Shown here: one piece after another, positions 31,536 to 43,055 of the stretch
Numbering within the stretch: the first letter of the stretch is position 1
How the letters are laid out: every line of letters begins with the position of its first letter
Source: Candidatus Neomarinimicrobiota bacterium
Lineage (GTDB): Bacteria; Fidelibacterota; JAANXI01
Assembly: GCA_021734025.1 (NCBI GenBank)
Contig: JAIPJS010000005.1
Span: 66,112-130,111 of the forward strand
Direction of reading: 5' to 3'
DNA: 64,000 nucleotides
Notes under the pieces: generated by a model
Databases searched by the model: none
The model's input: the letters and a program-made list of their open reading frames with translations, nothing else
Told to the model about the DNA's origin: nothing
Translations under genes and position numbers: made by a program

Positions 31536-33992
31536 TTATTCCTCATCGTCATTCTCCTCCCCGTTCTCATTTTCAACGACCCGGGTGACGGCGGCAATTC
31601 TGTCGCCTTCGTCCAGTCGGATGAGTTTTACACCCTGGGTATTTCGTCCAATGGTCGCGATGGTCTCCACAGGTTGACGAATCAAAACGCCTTTCTGGGT
31701 GATTATCATCAGATCATCGTTGTCCACGACCTCCTTCAATGCCACCATCCGGCCGACCTTTTTCGTGGTCTTGATGGTAATTACGCCCTGGCCGCCACGT
31801 TTTTGAACGTTGTAATTCAGTACTTCCGTTCGCTTGCCAAATCCGCTCTCAGAAACCGCGAGGACCGTGCCCTCACGCTTCACCGGCACCATACCAACCA
31901 CTTCATCGTCGTTATCTTTAAGGGTGACGCCTTTTACACCCTGCGTGCGGCGCCCGGTGGGACGGACATCGCTTTCGTGGAAGCGAATAGCTTTCCCGTT
32001 TGCGGTTCCCAAAATGATATCCTGATCGCCGTCGGTTAAGCTAACTTCAATCAAGCGATCTCCTTCGCGAATATCTATTGCGTATATCCCGCCCTTTTGC
32101 GGATTGGAGTATGCCGCCAGCTCGGTCTTCTTTACCTGGCCGTTTTTGGTGGCCATGGTGACGTAATGATCCTCGGTGAACTCCTTCACGTTCAGGAATG
32201 CGGTCACCGTATCGCCCTCGTTCAGATTGAGGATATTGACAATTGCCCGGCCCCTGGAGGCTCGTCCGGCCTGTGGGATTTCGTGCACCTTGAGCCAGTG
32301 GACCATACCGAGCTCCGTAAAGAACAGCATGTAGTCGTGGGTCGACGCTATAAACAGGTGCTCGATGAAATCATCGTCCTTGGTGCCTGCGCCCTGCAGT
32401 CCACGACCGCCCCGCCGCTGCCGGCGAAACGTGCTCACCGGCGTCCGCTTGATATAGCCGGTATGCGTGATAGTAACCACCATTTCTTCATCGGCGATCA
32501 TATCTTCGATGGAAAATTCCTTGGCATCACGGATAATTTCCGTCCGCCGCTCATCGCCAAACCGTTCCCGCAGCTCGGTCAACTCTTTTTTGATGATGCT
32601 CATCCGCTGGGGCCGGCTTTCCAGGATATTTTCCAGACGGGAAATGGTCTTCAGAATTTCCTTGTATTCTTCCACCACCTTTTTGATTTCCATGCTGGTG
32701 AGTCGCTGGAGCCGCATATCCAGAATTGCCTGCGCTTGTGCCTCGGAAAACTCAAACCGATCCATCAGCGCTTCCCTGGCATCCGTCGGGTTATCCGATC
32801 CCCGGATGATCTTGATGACTTCATCCAGGTTATCCAGGGCAATTTTATAGCCTTCCAGGATGTGCGCACGTTCCTGGGCTTTGTTCAGTTCATACTCGGT
32901 TCTGCGTACCACAACCTCGTGCCGGAAATCGATGAAGTGCTGGAGCATCTCTTTCAGCGTCAGGACTTTCGGTATGCCACCCACCAGCGCGATGCTAATA
33001 ACACCAAACGTTTCCTGCATCTGCGTATGCTTGAACAGCTGGTTCAGCACGACCTGCGCTATCTCATCTCGTTTGAGCTCAATGACAATCCGAACACCCT
33101 CTTTATCCGACTCATCCCGGATATCCGAAATGCCAGTAATTTTTTCGTTCCGGACGTGTTGGGCAATTTTTTCAATCAGTTTGGCTTTGTTCACCTGGTA
33201 CGGCAGTTCGGTGACAATAATATTTTCCCGGTTCCCCTTGACCTGCTCTGTCCGTGCGCGGGCTCGCATAGTAATTTTTCCGCGACCGGTTTCGTACGCC
33301 TCCTTGATGCCGTCCGCTCCATAAATAATCGCGCCGGTGGGAAAATCCGGCCCTTTGATGTGTTCCATCAATGCATCAACTTCGAGATCAGGATTATCGA
33401 TTAGCGCTTCGATGCCATCGACCACTTCGTCCAGATTATGGGGTGGAATGTTCGTGGACATTCCGACGGCAATACCGCTGGAACCGTTGACTAACAGATT
33501 CGGCAAGACGGTCGGCAGTACGTCCGGCTCTTCCAGCGTACCATCGAAGTTGTCGACAAAGTCAACAGTCTCTTTCTCCAGATCCCGCAGCATTTCGCCG
33601 GCGATCCGGGACATCCGCGCTTCCGTATAACGCATAGCTGCCGCACTGTCGCCGTCCACCGATCCGAAGTTGCCCTGACCGTCCACTAGCGGATACCGGA
33701 GTGAAAACTCCTGTGCCATCCGGACCACGGTATCGTACACCGCCGAATCGCCGTGCGGATGGTATTTCCCCATCACTTCTCCGACGATTCGGGCGCTTTT
33801 CTTGTATGCCTTGTTATAAGTGAGTCCAAGATCCTGCATTCCGTACAACACCCGGCGATGCACCGGCTTCATTCCGTCGCGCACATCGGGCAGTGCCCGG
33901 GAGACGATCACGGACATGGAGTAATCGAGATACGAATCCCGCATCTCGTCGTTGATACTAACCGGAGTTACTCGTTCGCGTTGAAGATCCAA
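31536..33992 (-). CDS. gyrA: DNA gyrase subunit A
   Basis: An 818-residue type IIA topoisomerase breakage-reunion subunit. The active tyrosine is Y122 in [11 protein letters not shown]. The quinolone pocket is unmutated by E. coli numbering (S83 and D87 in [10 protein letters not shown]). A coiled-coil gate precedes the C-terminal DNA-wrapping blades. The GyrA box is visible as QRRGGRG ([14 protein letters not shown]), which indicates gyrase and not topoisomerase IV. It ends with an acidic tail ([12 protein letters not shown]). The start is TTG at 33992 with GGAAG close upstream. It follows gyrB in the same direction with a 46-base gap. Confidence 0.97.
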   Translation of the reverse strand: MDLQRERVTPVSINDEMRDSYLDYSMSVIVSRALPDVRDGMKPVHRRVLYGMQDLGLTYNKAYKKSARIVGEVMGKYHPHGDSAVYDTVVRMAQEFSLRYPLVDGQGNFGSVDGDSAAAMRYTEARMSRIAGEMLRDLEKETVDFVDNFDGTLEEPDVLPTVLPNLLVNGSSGIAVGMSTNIPPHNLDEVVDGIEALIDNPDLEVDALMEHIKGPDFPTGAIIYGADGIKEAYETGRGKITMRARARTEQVKGNRENIIVTELPYQVNKAKLIEKIAQHVRNEKITGISDIRDESDKEGVRIVIELKRDEIAQVVLNQLFKHTQMQETFGVISIALVGGIPKVLTLKEMLQHFIDFRHEVVVRRTEYELNKAQERAHILEGYKIALDNLDEVIKIIRGSDNPTDAREALMDRFEFSEAQAQAILDMRLQRLTSMEIKKVVEEYKEILKTISRLENILESRPQRMSIIKKELTELRERFGDERRTEIIRDAKEFSIEDMIADEEMVVTITHTGYIKRTPVSTFRRQRRGGRGLQGAGTKDDDFIEHLFIASTHDYMLFFTELGMVHWLKVHEIPQAGRASRGRAIVNILNLNEGDTVTAFLNVKEFTEDHYVTMATKNGQVKKTELAAYSNPQKGGIYAIDIREGDRLIEVSLTDGDQDIILGTANGKAIRFHESDVRPTGRRTQGVKGVTLKDNDDEVVGMVPVKREGTVLAVSESGFGKRTEVLNYNVQKRGGQGVITIKTTKKVGRMVALKEVVDNDDLMIITQKGVLIRQPVETIATIGRNTQGVKLIRLDEGDRIAAVTRVVENENGEENDDEE

Positions 33993-34038
33993 CTTCCGTT
34001 CCCTTCTATGCTAAAATTGTTTTTTTATCCAAAGATGT

Positions 34039-35973
<1,935 letters not shown>

Positions 35974-35977
35974 TTAT

Positions 35978-36262
35978 CTATACGAATACAATCTGTTTAA
36001 CAATTTTTTTCCCAATCCGGGTGTTAAGATCCTTCTTAATCTGCTCCTTGTGAAACTGCAACTCGTTCCGCCAGGTGGGTGAGTCCACCTTCACAATCAA
36101 TTTGCCGTGTTCTATTTTTTCCGGATGTGTTTTGGATGCCAGTTTTTCGCCAACCACCTCATCCCAGAGTTCCAGCGTTTTACTCTGATCCAGCGGCCCC
36201 TTCAGGTCATACTGGTCTATCATCTTTTCGAGGCTCTCCGCCAGTTTACTCATCCCTTTCAT
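35978..36262 (-). CDS. DUF721/DciA-like protein
   Basis: A 94-residue basic protein with the DUF721 core: LWDEVVGEKLASKTHPEKIEHGKLIVKVDSPTWRNELQFHKEQI. The family includes DciA, the ancestral loader/operator of the replicative helicase DnaB. The position between recF and gyrB, near the origin, fits that role. The start overlaps the recF stop by four bases, which points to coupled translation. No dnaC-type loader is visible in this window. Confidence 0.85.
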   Translation of the reverse strand: MKGMSKLAESLEKMIDQYDLKGPLDQSKTLELWDEVVGEKLASKTHPEKIEHGKLIVKVDSPTWRNELQFHKEQIKKDLNTRIGKKIVKQIVFV

Positions 36263-37392
36263 GCCGCGGCTCCCTGGCTTTTGAACTCTTCCATATCAAA
36301 AACTTTAATACCTTCTCCAGAGATGTCGATTCCGTGCTGCCGGACATCACTCAGGTCCGTCGAGGTGATGAGCATCTGTCCCCGATCGTCCAGCGCACTC
36401 AGGATTCGCTGACTCCGCTGAATATCCAGTTCTGCGAACAGATCGTCGAACAGATAAATCGGTGACTGGTTCTTGGCGTTAGCGATGTAGCGACCCTCCG
36501 CCAGTTTCAGTCCGATCAGGATAATTTTGTGCTCACCCTGGGACCCGTACTCTCTCAAACTATTCCCATCCATATAGAGATCGATCACGTCACTCTGGGG
36601 GCCGACCATGGTTCGACGAAAGGCTAACTCCTGATTTCTCCGCCGATCCAGTGCCTCCCGGAACTCGGAGTCGAACTGGTCATCATTTTCATATGCCACC
36701 GATGGGGAAAAGCGAATCTGAACCGACCGTTCCAGACCGTTTAATGATTCATACACCGTCTGGAAAAGCGCCCGGAAATTTTCGAAGAATTCCTGCCGAG
36801 CTTTTTCGATTTTTGCGGCCTCTGTGATGAGTTGATCATCATAGACGGAGATAAGCGTTTCATCCACTTTGCCCGCATTGGAATCAGCCGCATCCTGCAG
36901 AATCGCATTCCGCTGATCCAGCACCTTGCCGAGTTGAATAAGATTTTCCATATGATCCGATGACGCCTGGGACATCATTTTGTTGATATATTTCCGTCGC
37001 ACGGCCGGTGGACCGGTTGTAATTTCTCCATCTTCCGGGGTCAACGTCACTACGGGATAGCGCCCAACCACTATGGAGAGCTTATCCTGCTCTGCCTTAT
37101 TGATGAACAGTTTTTTCCCTTTGTTTGGCATATAATTCAACTGGATCAAATCTGTTTTGTTATCATTGGAAAATTCGCCTTCCAGCTGGTAAAAATCCGT
37201 ATTGTGCTGCACCAGATGCCGGTCGTAATGCGTTTTAAAACTTTTTGCCACGGCCAGACAATGAATCGCCTCCAGCACGGTAGTTTTACCGCTCCCATTC
37301 GGCCCATAGAGAATATTCATCGCCGGGCTGAATTCAGCGGTCTGCCTATCATAGTTCCGGAATTGCGTCATAGTTATCCGCCGCACTGGCAT
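36259..37392 (-). CDS. recF: DNA replication and repair protein RecF
   Basis: A 377-residue SMC-like ATPase that helps load RecA at gaps with RecO and RecR. Walker A is LYGPNGSGKTTVLEAI, the signature motif is SLREYGSQGEHKIILIGLKLAEG, and Walker B is PIYLFDDLFAELD. It begins ITMTQFRNYDRQTAEF as usual. It lies between dnaN and the DUF721 gene in one transcription unit, the ancestral origin arrangement. Confidence 0.96.
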   Translation of the reverse strand: MPVRRITMTQFRNYDRQTAEFSPAMNILYGPNGSGKTTVLEAIHCLAVAKSFKTHYDRHLVQHNTDFYQLEGEFSNDNKTDLIQLNYMPNKGKKLFINKAEQDKLSIVVGRYPVVTLTPEDGEITTGPPAVRRKYINKMMSQASSDHMENLIQLGKVLDQRNAILQDAADSNAGKVDETLISVYDDQLITEAAKIEKARQEFFENFRALFQTVYESLNGLERSVQIRFSPSVAYENDDQFDSEFREALDRRRNQELAFRRTMVGPQSDVIDLYMDGNSLREYGSQGEHKIILIGLKLAEGRYIANAKNQSPIYLFDDLFAELDIQRSQRILSALDDRGQMLITSTDLSDVRQHGIDISGEGIKVFDMEEFKSQGAAA

Positions 37393-37458
37393 CTGAGTGC
37401 CTGATTCACTTCCGCCTGTTTCGAAATGTCACGTCTGTTCGATAATCGATCAGAATAA

Positions 37459-38577
37459 TTACTCGTTCAACCGTATCGGCATGAGCAACATGGTGATGTC
37501 CTCATCCTGCTCCTGTTCCGACGGATAAATCAGACCGGCACTAATAGGGGACTTCAGTTTGATGATGGCTTCCTTGGTATCGAGATGACGGAGAATATCC
37601 ATCACGTAATTCGCATTGAAACCCAGGGTGAGCGCTTCACTGGTATATTGCACGTTTAACTCTTCCTGAGCCGATGCGTTATTTTCCGGGTTATCCGTGG
37701 CAACAGTCAGTTTATTATTATCAAAATTCAATGTCACCTGATGTGTCGACTTATTTGCGAAGATATTCACTCGCTTCAGCGTCGACAACATCTCGTCGAT
37801 ATCCGCCAGCACTTCCTTGTCATTATCAGACGGAATGACACTGTCGTAATCCGGGAAGCGCTCATCGATAATCCGTGTATACACAACGGAGTCGTCAAAT
37901 TCTACCTTCACATGATTTTCGCCGACCTGTAATCTGGTTTGTCCCTCGGAGGATTTAATATTACTGCTGACAATATTCAGAAATTTTGTGGGAATAATTA
38001 CGTCGCCCTGGAAGTTCTGTGATCCGGCATCCTGGCGAATGCAACGGACTAGCCGGTGCCCGTCCGTGGCAACGGCTCTTGTATCAGACGGCCGAAACTG
38101 AAAGAGAACCCCCGTCAGTGCCGGCTTTAATTCATCTTTGGAAACAGCAAAAGCTGATTTGTCTATTAGCCGGTTCAGGATGTCGTTTTCCATCTCCACG
38201 GTCTGCTCTTCGTCCATTGAGGGCAGCGCCGGAAATTCTTCCGGATCCTTCCCGGCAATATTGTAATCGCCGAATTCCGTATCCAGTTCAACCTGTAACC
38301 CCTCATCCATGGAGAAGTGTAATTCGGTCTCAGGCAGCTCGCCTGTAATATCACCAATAAATCGCGCTGGAATTGCGACCTGACCTTCTTCCTCTACCAT
38401 CACAGGAATAATTGTCTGCATGGTGATTTCAAGATCGGTCGTCCGCAGGATCAGTTTATTCTCTTCCGCCGTAAAAAGGATGCAATTCAGGATAGGAAGC
38501 GTAGACCTGGCCGGTGCGACTTTCGCGACCTGCTGGATGGCGCTGTGCAAAACTGCTTTTTCAACTGAGAAACGCAT
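37459..38577 (-). CDS. dnaN: DNA polymerase III sliding clamp (beta subunit)
   Basis: A 372-residue ring clamp with three repeated domains. It begins MRFSVEKAVLHSAIQQVAKV. TLPILNCILFTAEENKLILRTTDLEITM and AVATDGHRLVRC are conserved, and the protein ends with MLLMPIRLNE, the peptide-binding end of the clamp. It is the first gene of the dnaN-recF-DUF721-gyrB-gyrA block. Its upstream region carries eight DnaA boxes, so DnaA probably also regulates it. Confidence 0.97.
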   Translation of the reverse strand: MRFSVEKAVLHSAIQQVAKVAPARSTLPILNCILFTAEENKLILRTTDLEITMQTIIPVMVEEEGQVAIPARFIGDITGELPETELHFSMDEGLQVELDTEFGDYNIAGKDPEEFPALPSMDEEQTVEMENDILNRLIDKSAFAVSKDELKPALTGVLFQFRPSDTRAVATDGHRLVRCIRQDAGSQNFQGDVIIPTKFLNIVSSNIKSSEGQTRLQVGENHVKVEFDDSVVYTRIIDERFPDYDSVIPSDNDKEVLADIDEMLSTLKRVNIFANKSTHQVTLNFDNNKLTVATDNPENNASAQEELNVQYTSEALTLGFNANYVMDILRHLDTKEAIIKLKSPISAGLIYPSEQEQDEDITMLLMPIRLNE

Positions 38578-38736
38578 AAGTTGTCTCCTGTGGAATTCGG
38601 CTAACCCACTGATTTTTCTATGTCTTATTCAATTTTAATAGATTTATAAAATCTACTTAAAATCCACTGTTTCAACAAGGATTTTTTAGGGTTCTTCAGA
38701 CTTATCTTTGCTATACAAAATAGGCTGAGGGGGTGG

Positions 38737-38993
38737 TTATCCACCGTAGAACTATAATTAATAATTGGGTATAATACTTTAATTATAATAATAAGCACTG
38801 TGGATTTGTGGATAACTTTTTTCGGCCTACCCTTGAGCGTATTTTCCATAGGGATTAGAGCAAAATCCCGAGCCAGCTTTTTCTGTGAATTCATGTGCAT
38901 AACTCGACTGATTTCGTTCGTAACTGTGTATAACTCCCGATGAATTCTCCCAGGGGAACTTATCCACAAAAGTTGTCCACAAAATGTGGATAG
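38737..38993. other. DnaA-box cluster, candidate oriC (or dnaN control region)
   Basis: Eight sites match the 9-bp DnaA box TTATCCACA with none or one mismatch in most cases: 38737-38745, 38799-38807 (weaker), 38807-38815 (perfect), 38894-38902, 38925-38933, 38960-38968 (perfect), 38973-38981 and 38985-38993. AT-rich segments (38755-38797 and 39030-39090) could serve as unwinding elements. The whole 38578-39173 gap has no gene. Density and order resemble bacterial origins. Confidence 0.7.
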
Positions 38994-39140
38994 ATTAACG
39001 GCGGTATTAAAGTGTTCACATGTTTAAGGAAAAAATACCTGTACTATAATATTCAAGATTTCTCTTAAGAATCCCACGCACTATAATACCGTACTGCGAT
39101 AAAAATCAGGTGATGCGGTAACCGTAAATTATTCACCTGA

Positions 39141-39162
39141 ACACTTGAACACTTAAACACTC
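39141..39162. repeat. AACACTTGAACACTTAAACAC repeat
   Basis: A short tandem of ACACTTRAAC units in the space before the SurA-like gene's stop. The inverse form (GTGTTTATGTGTTCAAGTG) occurs at 48251-48288. Non-coding; probably a dispersed low-complexity repeat. Confidence 0.45.
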
Positions 39163-39173
39163 TACCACTGTCG

Positions 39174-40535
39174 TTATATATTCTGGGGGCTGATTTTTAT
39201 ATCTATGTAAAACTGATCCCGGAGGTTACTGAGCCATTTTTGGTATTCCTGTTGTTGCTTTTGGCGAAGGACCATCTGTTCTATTTCTACCCAGTTTTTA
39301 TCCAGGGTGACTTCTCCACCAGGTTTCATATCATTCAGTTTTACAATGTGCCAGCCGTATTGTGTCTGGAATGGTTTGCTAATATCTCCCGCTTTCATAG
39401 TATCCACGACCTGTTTGAATTTTTCAACCTGCAAGTTCGGGACCTCGAACCATCCCAGGTTCCCGCTATTCAGTTCAGCGCCGGTATCTTCGGAATGCTG
39501 TTTGGCCAGAGAATCGAACGAAGCTCCCGTCAGCGCTTCTGCGCGCAAATCGTTCAGGCGTTGAATGACGGCCTGGTTATCCTGATCCGTTGCCTGGGGC
39601 GAAAGCAAAATATGTTTTACGTGGATTTTTTCACCCCGGCGTTCTTCCAATTTGATGAGGTGATAGCCGAAGTCGGTTTTGATGATATCAGAGAGCCCGC
39701 CCGGGTCAAGCGCAAACGCCGCTTCTTCAAAGGCCGGTACTAATGTGCCTCTCTCTACAAATCCGAGATCTCCCCCTTGCTGCCTGGAGCCGGGATCCAT
39801 GGAATGCTGTTTGGCCAATTCTGCAAAATCGGCACCGGACTGGAGTTGCTGCTTTAAATTCCGGAGTTTTTCCACGGCAGCGGAATCAGCACTTTTGTCG
39901 GGCCGGACACGTAATACTATATGGGAAATATTCACCCGTTTTGGCATCGCCGGAATACTGTCCTTATAAGTATTATAAAATTGTTCCACTTCACGACGGC
40001 TGACGGACAGATCCGCAAATTTTGTGGATTGGTACTGTTCTACCAGTAATCGTTTCCGGACATCTTCCCGATACTCGTTTCTTATTTCATTCATTGACAT
40101 CCCCAGTGCCTCTTCCAGTGCCTGTTCGCTTCCGGTCTGGGCAATCATATTGTCGATCTGTTGTTGCAGGGCCTGTTCCACCTGGTGCTCTTTGATAATA
40201 ATGGAATCTTCTTCCGCTTTGGCCTGAATAATTTTTTGATCGATGAGCGACTGAAAGACCTGCTGTTTCAGTCGATTAAACTCCTGGGGATTATTGTACG
40301 GATTCATCCCCATCTGCATGGCTTGCATCTGGGCGTACTGCCTGACCTCGCTCAACAGGATATAGTCATTCTCCACAACGGCGGCAACTCCGTCGACGAG
40401 TCCTTGTTGTGCTGACATCGGAGTAGCAGACAGAACAAGTAACAGCAGCGGGATGAGAAAAAATTTATTTACTGACTTGCTGGTTCGGTTCCCCGGAAAT
40501 ATTGTTGTACATCTGTTTATTAATTTCAAAATCAA
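39174..40535 (-). CDS. Periplasmic SurA-like peptidyl-prolyl isomerase
   Basis: A 453-residue outer-membrane-protein chaperone candidate. The signal peptide is at NKFFLIPLLLLVLSATPMSAQ. The N-terminal SurA domain (VDGVAAVVENDYILLSEVRQ) is followed by two parvulin/PpiC domains: VNISHIVLRVRPDKSAD...GGDLGFVERGTLVPAFEEAAF and IHVKHILLSPQATD...SGNLGWFEVPNLQ, each with its HI-LL start and GxxLGxF signature. TTG 40535 has AAGGGAG upstream and overlaps the preceding gene by 71 bases. It is the last of three related genes. Confidence 0.9.
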   Translation of the reverse strand: MILKLINRCTTIFPGNRTSKSVNKFFLIPLLLLVLSATPMSAQQGLVDGVAAVVENDYILLSEVRQYAQMQAMQMGMNPYNNPQEFNRLKQQVFQSLIDQKIIQAKAEEDSIIIKEHQVEQALQQQIDNMIAQTGSEQALEEALGMSMNEIRNEYREDVRKRLLVEQYQSTKFADLSVSRREVEQFYNTYKDSIPAMPKRVNISHIVLRVRPDKSADSAAVEKLRNLKQQLQSGADFAELAKQHSMDPGSRQQGGDLGFVERGTLVPAFEEAAFALDPGGLSDIIKTDFGYHLIKLEERRGEKIHVKHILLSPQATDQDNQAVIQRLNDLRAEALTGASFDSLAKQHSEDTGAELNSGNLGWFEVPNLQVEKFKQVVDTMKAGDISKPFQTQYGWHIVKLNDMKPGGEVTLDKNWVEIEQMVLRQKQQQEYQKWLSNLRDQFYIDIKISPQNI

Positions 40536-41304
40536 TCACTCCCTTAAGGCTGTCTAAAACTTCATAATAATGCTGTTTTTGCTCGGTTACGAGCAACCGC
40601 TCCCGGATTTCGTCCCGGACCTGTTCAAGTGTCTGATAGGTTCCGGCCTGAAAGCGTTGCTGGACCACAAGTACATGATAGCCAAAGTCCGATTCCACCG
40701 GCCGTAATACGCCGCTGGCCCTAGTGCCAAAGACAGCATCCTGTAATTCCTGTACCATATCACCGCCGGTCACAACCTTGGTGTCCGGCCTGTTTTTCTG
40801 ATACAGGAGGGTTTTTTCTTCTGCGGTCCCGTTACTCAAAATATTGTAAACTTGACGTGCCGTATCCTCATTTGCCGCAAAATAATGAGTCACCTCGGCG
40901 GCATCATGCTCCCACATGAAGACCTGTTTGTGCTCCTCGTAATACTCCCGGATCTCCTGTTCGCTGACTTTGAGCGAGGTGTAGATATTATACCGAATGT
41001 AGGTATCGGCGAGGAGTTTTTTCTTAAAGGACTCCAGCCGGTTCTTTAAATACGGATCCTGATCCAGATCGTGTTTCAATGCCTGCTGAGCTAAAATTTC
41101 CGTATCAATCCAGTCATTGAGAAATCCCTGCAACTGGGCCTCGGGAATTTTACCGTCAGGGTCAATAATTGACAGAAATTTGAGATCATCTCTGGTAAGA
41201 TAGGTGTCATCCACCCGCGCTAGATAATTCTTCGAGGGCTCATTCTGGTCACAGGACCAAAGGAGCGCAGCGGCGAGGAGAAAAACGATCCCCCTCTTAC
41301 ACAT
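40465..41304 (-). CDS. PpiC-type peptidyl-prolyl isomerase lipoprotein
   Basis: A lipoprotein of about 280 residues: MCKRGIVFLLAAALLWSC ends in a lipobox cysteine. A SurA/PrsA-type helical N-terminal region (YLTRDDLKFLSIIDPDG, LKHDLDQDPYLKNRLESFKKK) precedes a single parvulin-like domain (from VTHYFAANEDTARQVYN to SDFGYHVLVVQQRFQAG) that lacks a clear histidine start, so its isomerase activity may be weak. ATG 41304 overlaps the stop of the upstream isomerase by eight bases; a GTG at 41331 is a possible earlier start. Likely a periplasmic chaperone, PrsA-like. Confidence 0.85.
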   Translation of the reverse strand: MCKRGIVFLLAAALLWSCDQNEPSKNYLARVDDTYLTRDDLKFLSIIDPDGKIPEAQLQGFLNDWIDTEILAQQALKHDLDQDPYLKNRLESFKKKLLADTYIRYNIYTSLKVSEQEIREYYEEHKQVFMWEHDAAEVTHYFAANEDTARQVYNILSNGTAEEKTLLYQKNRPDTKVVTGGDMVQELQDAVFGTRASGVLRPVESDFGYHVLVVQQRFQAGTYQTLEQVRDEIRERLLVTEQKQHYYEVLDSLKGVIDFEINKQMYNNISGEPNQQVSK

Positions 41305-42994
41305 TATCAAGTACCGAGTAATAAATTTCACTCCCGTATTTCTGCTCCAGGTTTTTCAGGTTCTTTTCAATTAGTTTCGGACGATACATATCAATGTAGT
41401 CCTGTTTGACCGTGCCTTTGATTTCTTCATACGGATGGGTTTCCCCCTTGTTCCTGTCCAGTAATTTGATAATTGACCAACCCGTGCCAACCTGGAGCGG
41501 CCCTTCAACGCTACCGATTTCCATGGCAGTGGCCTTTTTTCCGATGGCCCCGTAACGGTCTGTCGTAAACCAACCTAAATCACCGCCGGTTTCCTTGAAT
41601 TCAGGTCGTTCGGTATACTGAGAAGCCAACTCATTGAACTCGGCGCCGGCATCGAGTTTACTCCGAACCTCATCCGCCGTCTCTTTATCACTCACATAGA
41701 TTTCCCGGACATGGACCTCCGACGGCTCGGAGTACTTATCCGCTTTCATCTTTTCATAGAAAGCCCGAAGCGAATCATTTGCCGGCGGAAAATCCCGCAA
41801 CACGGAATTTTCCAAATAGTAGGTATCCAGGACCTGGTCTTTTTCCCAGCGAAGTTTGTATTCGGTATCGCTATAGTTTTCGATTCCGTATTCATCGGCA
41901 TACATCGAAATATATTCTTCCTGCAGGATCCGATTGACCATTTGCATCAGAAAGTTTTCATTCTGCATTATTCGGGATTTTTCATTGGTAATGGTGTTCA
42001 GCATCTTCCGAAACTGATCTTTCGTAATTTCACCGTCCCCTAAGGTCCCAATGGGCTGATAGTCGATCTGCGCAACCATTTCATTGTATGTCGGCTCAGA
42101 ACCCGTGTCACTCATCTGGGTGTAGACTTTAACCAGCTGTGCAACATTATTTTTAATCGCTTCCGGATTAGAGGAAAAGTTCGTTTCTTCCTTGATTTTC
42201 TCGAGTGTCGCCCGGGTCCGCTGCCCAAGTTGTTGGCGCCGGGCCCGCTGAAGCCGTTCTTCGATCTGGGCTCTTTCCTCTTCAAACGTTCCTCTGTCTA
42301 ACGTATCAACATCAAGCACCTCGATCAGGTGATAACCGTAGCGGGTTTTTACCGGATCGGAGAGTGTGTTGAGCGGGAGATCCCAGGCGGCTTCCTGAAA
42401 GCTTCCCACCATTTGGCCCCAGCGAACGGTTCCGAGATCTCCGGTATCGGCCACAGCCTGTCCCGTTGAATATTCTAGCACCGCTTCCTCAAATGTCAAC
42501 TCACCGGATTCTATCTTTTGTTTAACGGTTTTCGCCAATTCTTCAGCTTCCTCCGGGCTGCGATCCTGAGAACGACTGGTTGTGCTATCAGCAATCAGGA
42601 TGTGTCGAATGTGTCGGCGCTCATCCATATTCTCATAGGTCTGCCGAATCATTTCATCTGTGATCACGCTGTCCACAACGTACGCCTCATATAGCTGGGA
42701 GACCTTGATTCTCCGCTGCTTGCCATGGATTTCATTCTGCACTTCATCCCGCTCATCCATTCCCTGCTGTTCAGCATCGTACGCCCGAAGCACCGTATGA
42801 TAAAACGATTCGAGCTGTTCCACTTGCCGGTCGCTGGCCACCTCAGAAAAATTGCTGCTTCGGGTAGATAAAAAATATTCTCCCGAAATCGACTCTCCAT
42901 CAATAACAGCAGCCGGTCCCGGCCCTTTTTGACCACAACTAACCATCATGAGTGCTACAAAAACAAATAAAGTTAAAGAAAAAGAAACTTTCAT
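41297..42994 (-). CDS. Large PpiC-type peptidyl-prolyl isomerase lipoprotein
   Basis: A 565-residue lipoprotein (signal to ALMMVSCGQ). The first parvulin domain (RHIRHILIADSTTSRSQD to TRYGYHLIEVLDVD) is complete, with TGDLGTVRWGQM in its middle. A second (SEPSEVHVREIYVSDKETADE to GTGWSIIKLLDRN) has GGDLGWFTTDRYG. A long helical linker and a SurA-like dimer region lie between them. ATG 42994 gives the shortest proper signal peptide. It heads a three-gene set of exported isomerases, which points to heavy demand for outer-membrane protein folding. Confidence 0.88.
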   Translation of the reverse strand: MKVSFSLTLFVFVALMMVSCGQKGPGPAAVIDGESISGEYFLSTRSSNFSEVASDRQVEQLESFYHTVLRAYDAEQQGMDERDEVQNEIHGKQRRIKVSQLYEAYVVDSVITDEMIRQTYENMDERRHIRHILIADSTTSRSQDRSPEEAEELAKTVKQKIESGELTFEEAVLEYSTGQAVADTGDLGTVRWGQMVGSFQEAAWDLPLNTLSDPVKTRYGYHLIEVLDVDTLDRGTFEEERAQIEERLQRARRQQLGQRTRATLEKIKEETNFSSNPEAIKNNVAQLVKVYTQMSDTGSEPTYNEMVAQIDYQPIGTLGDGEITKDQFRKMLNTITNEKSRIMQNENFLMQMVNRILQEEYISMYADEYGIENYSDTEYKLRWEKDQVLDTYYLENSVLRDFPPANDSLRAFYEKMKADKYSEPSEVHVREIYVSDKETADEVRSKLDAGAEFNELASQYTERPEFKETGGDLGWFTTDRYGAIGKKATAMEIGSVEGPLQVGTGWSIIKLLDRNKGETHPYEEIKGTVKQDYIDMYRPKLIEKNLKNLEQKYGSEIYYSVLDNV

Positions 42995-43055
42995 TTTAAT
43001 TTGTTTAGGAAACGTCATTATTTCTTTCCCTTTGTTATTAGATTGATATAAACTA

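Noticed and set aside
32097-33404. 435-residue plus-strand open frame opposite gyrA
   Set aside because: It lies fully antisense to a certain gyrA, has no ribosome site, and its composition is a mirror of gyrA codons.
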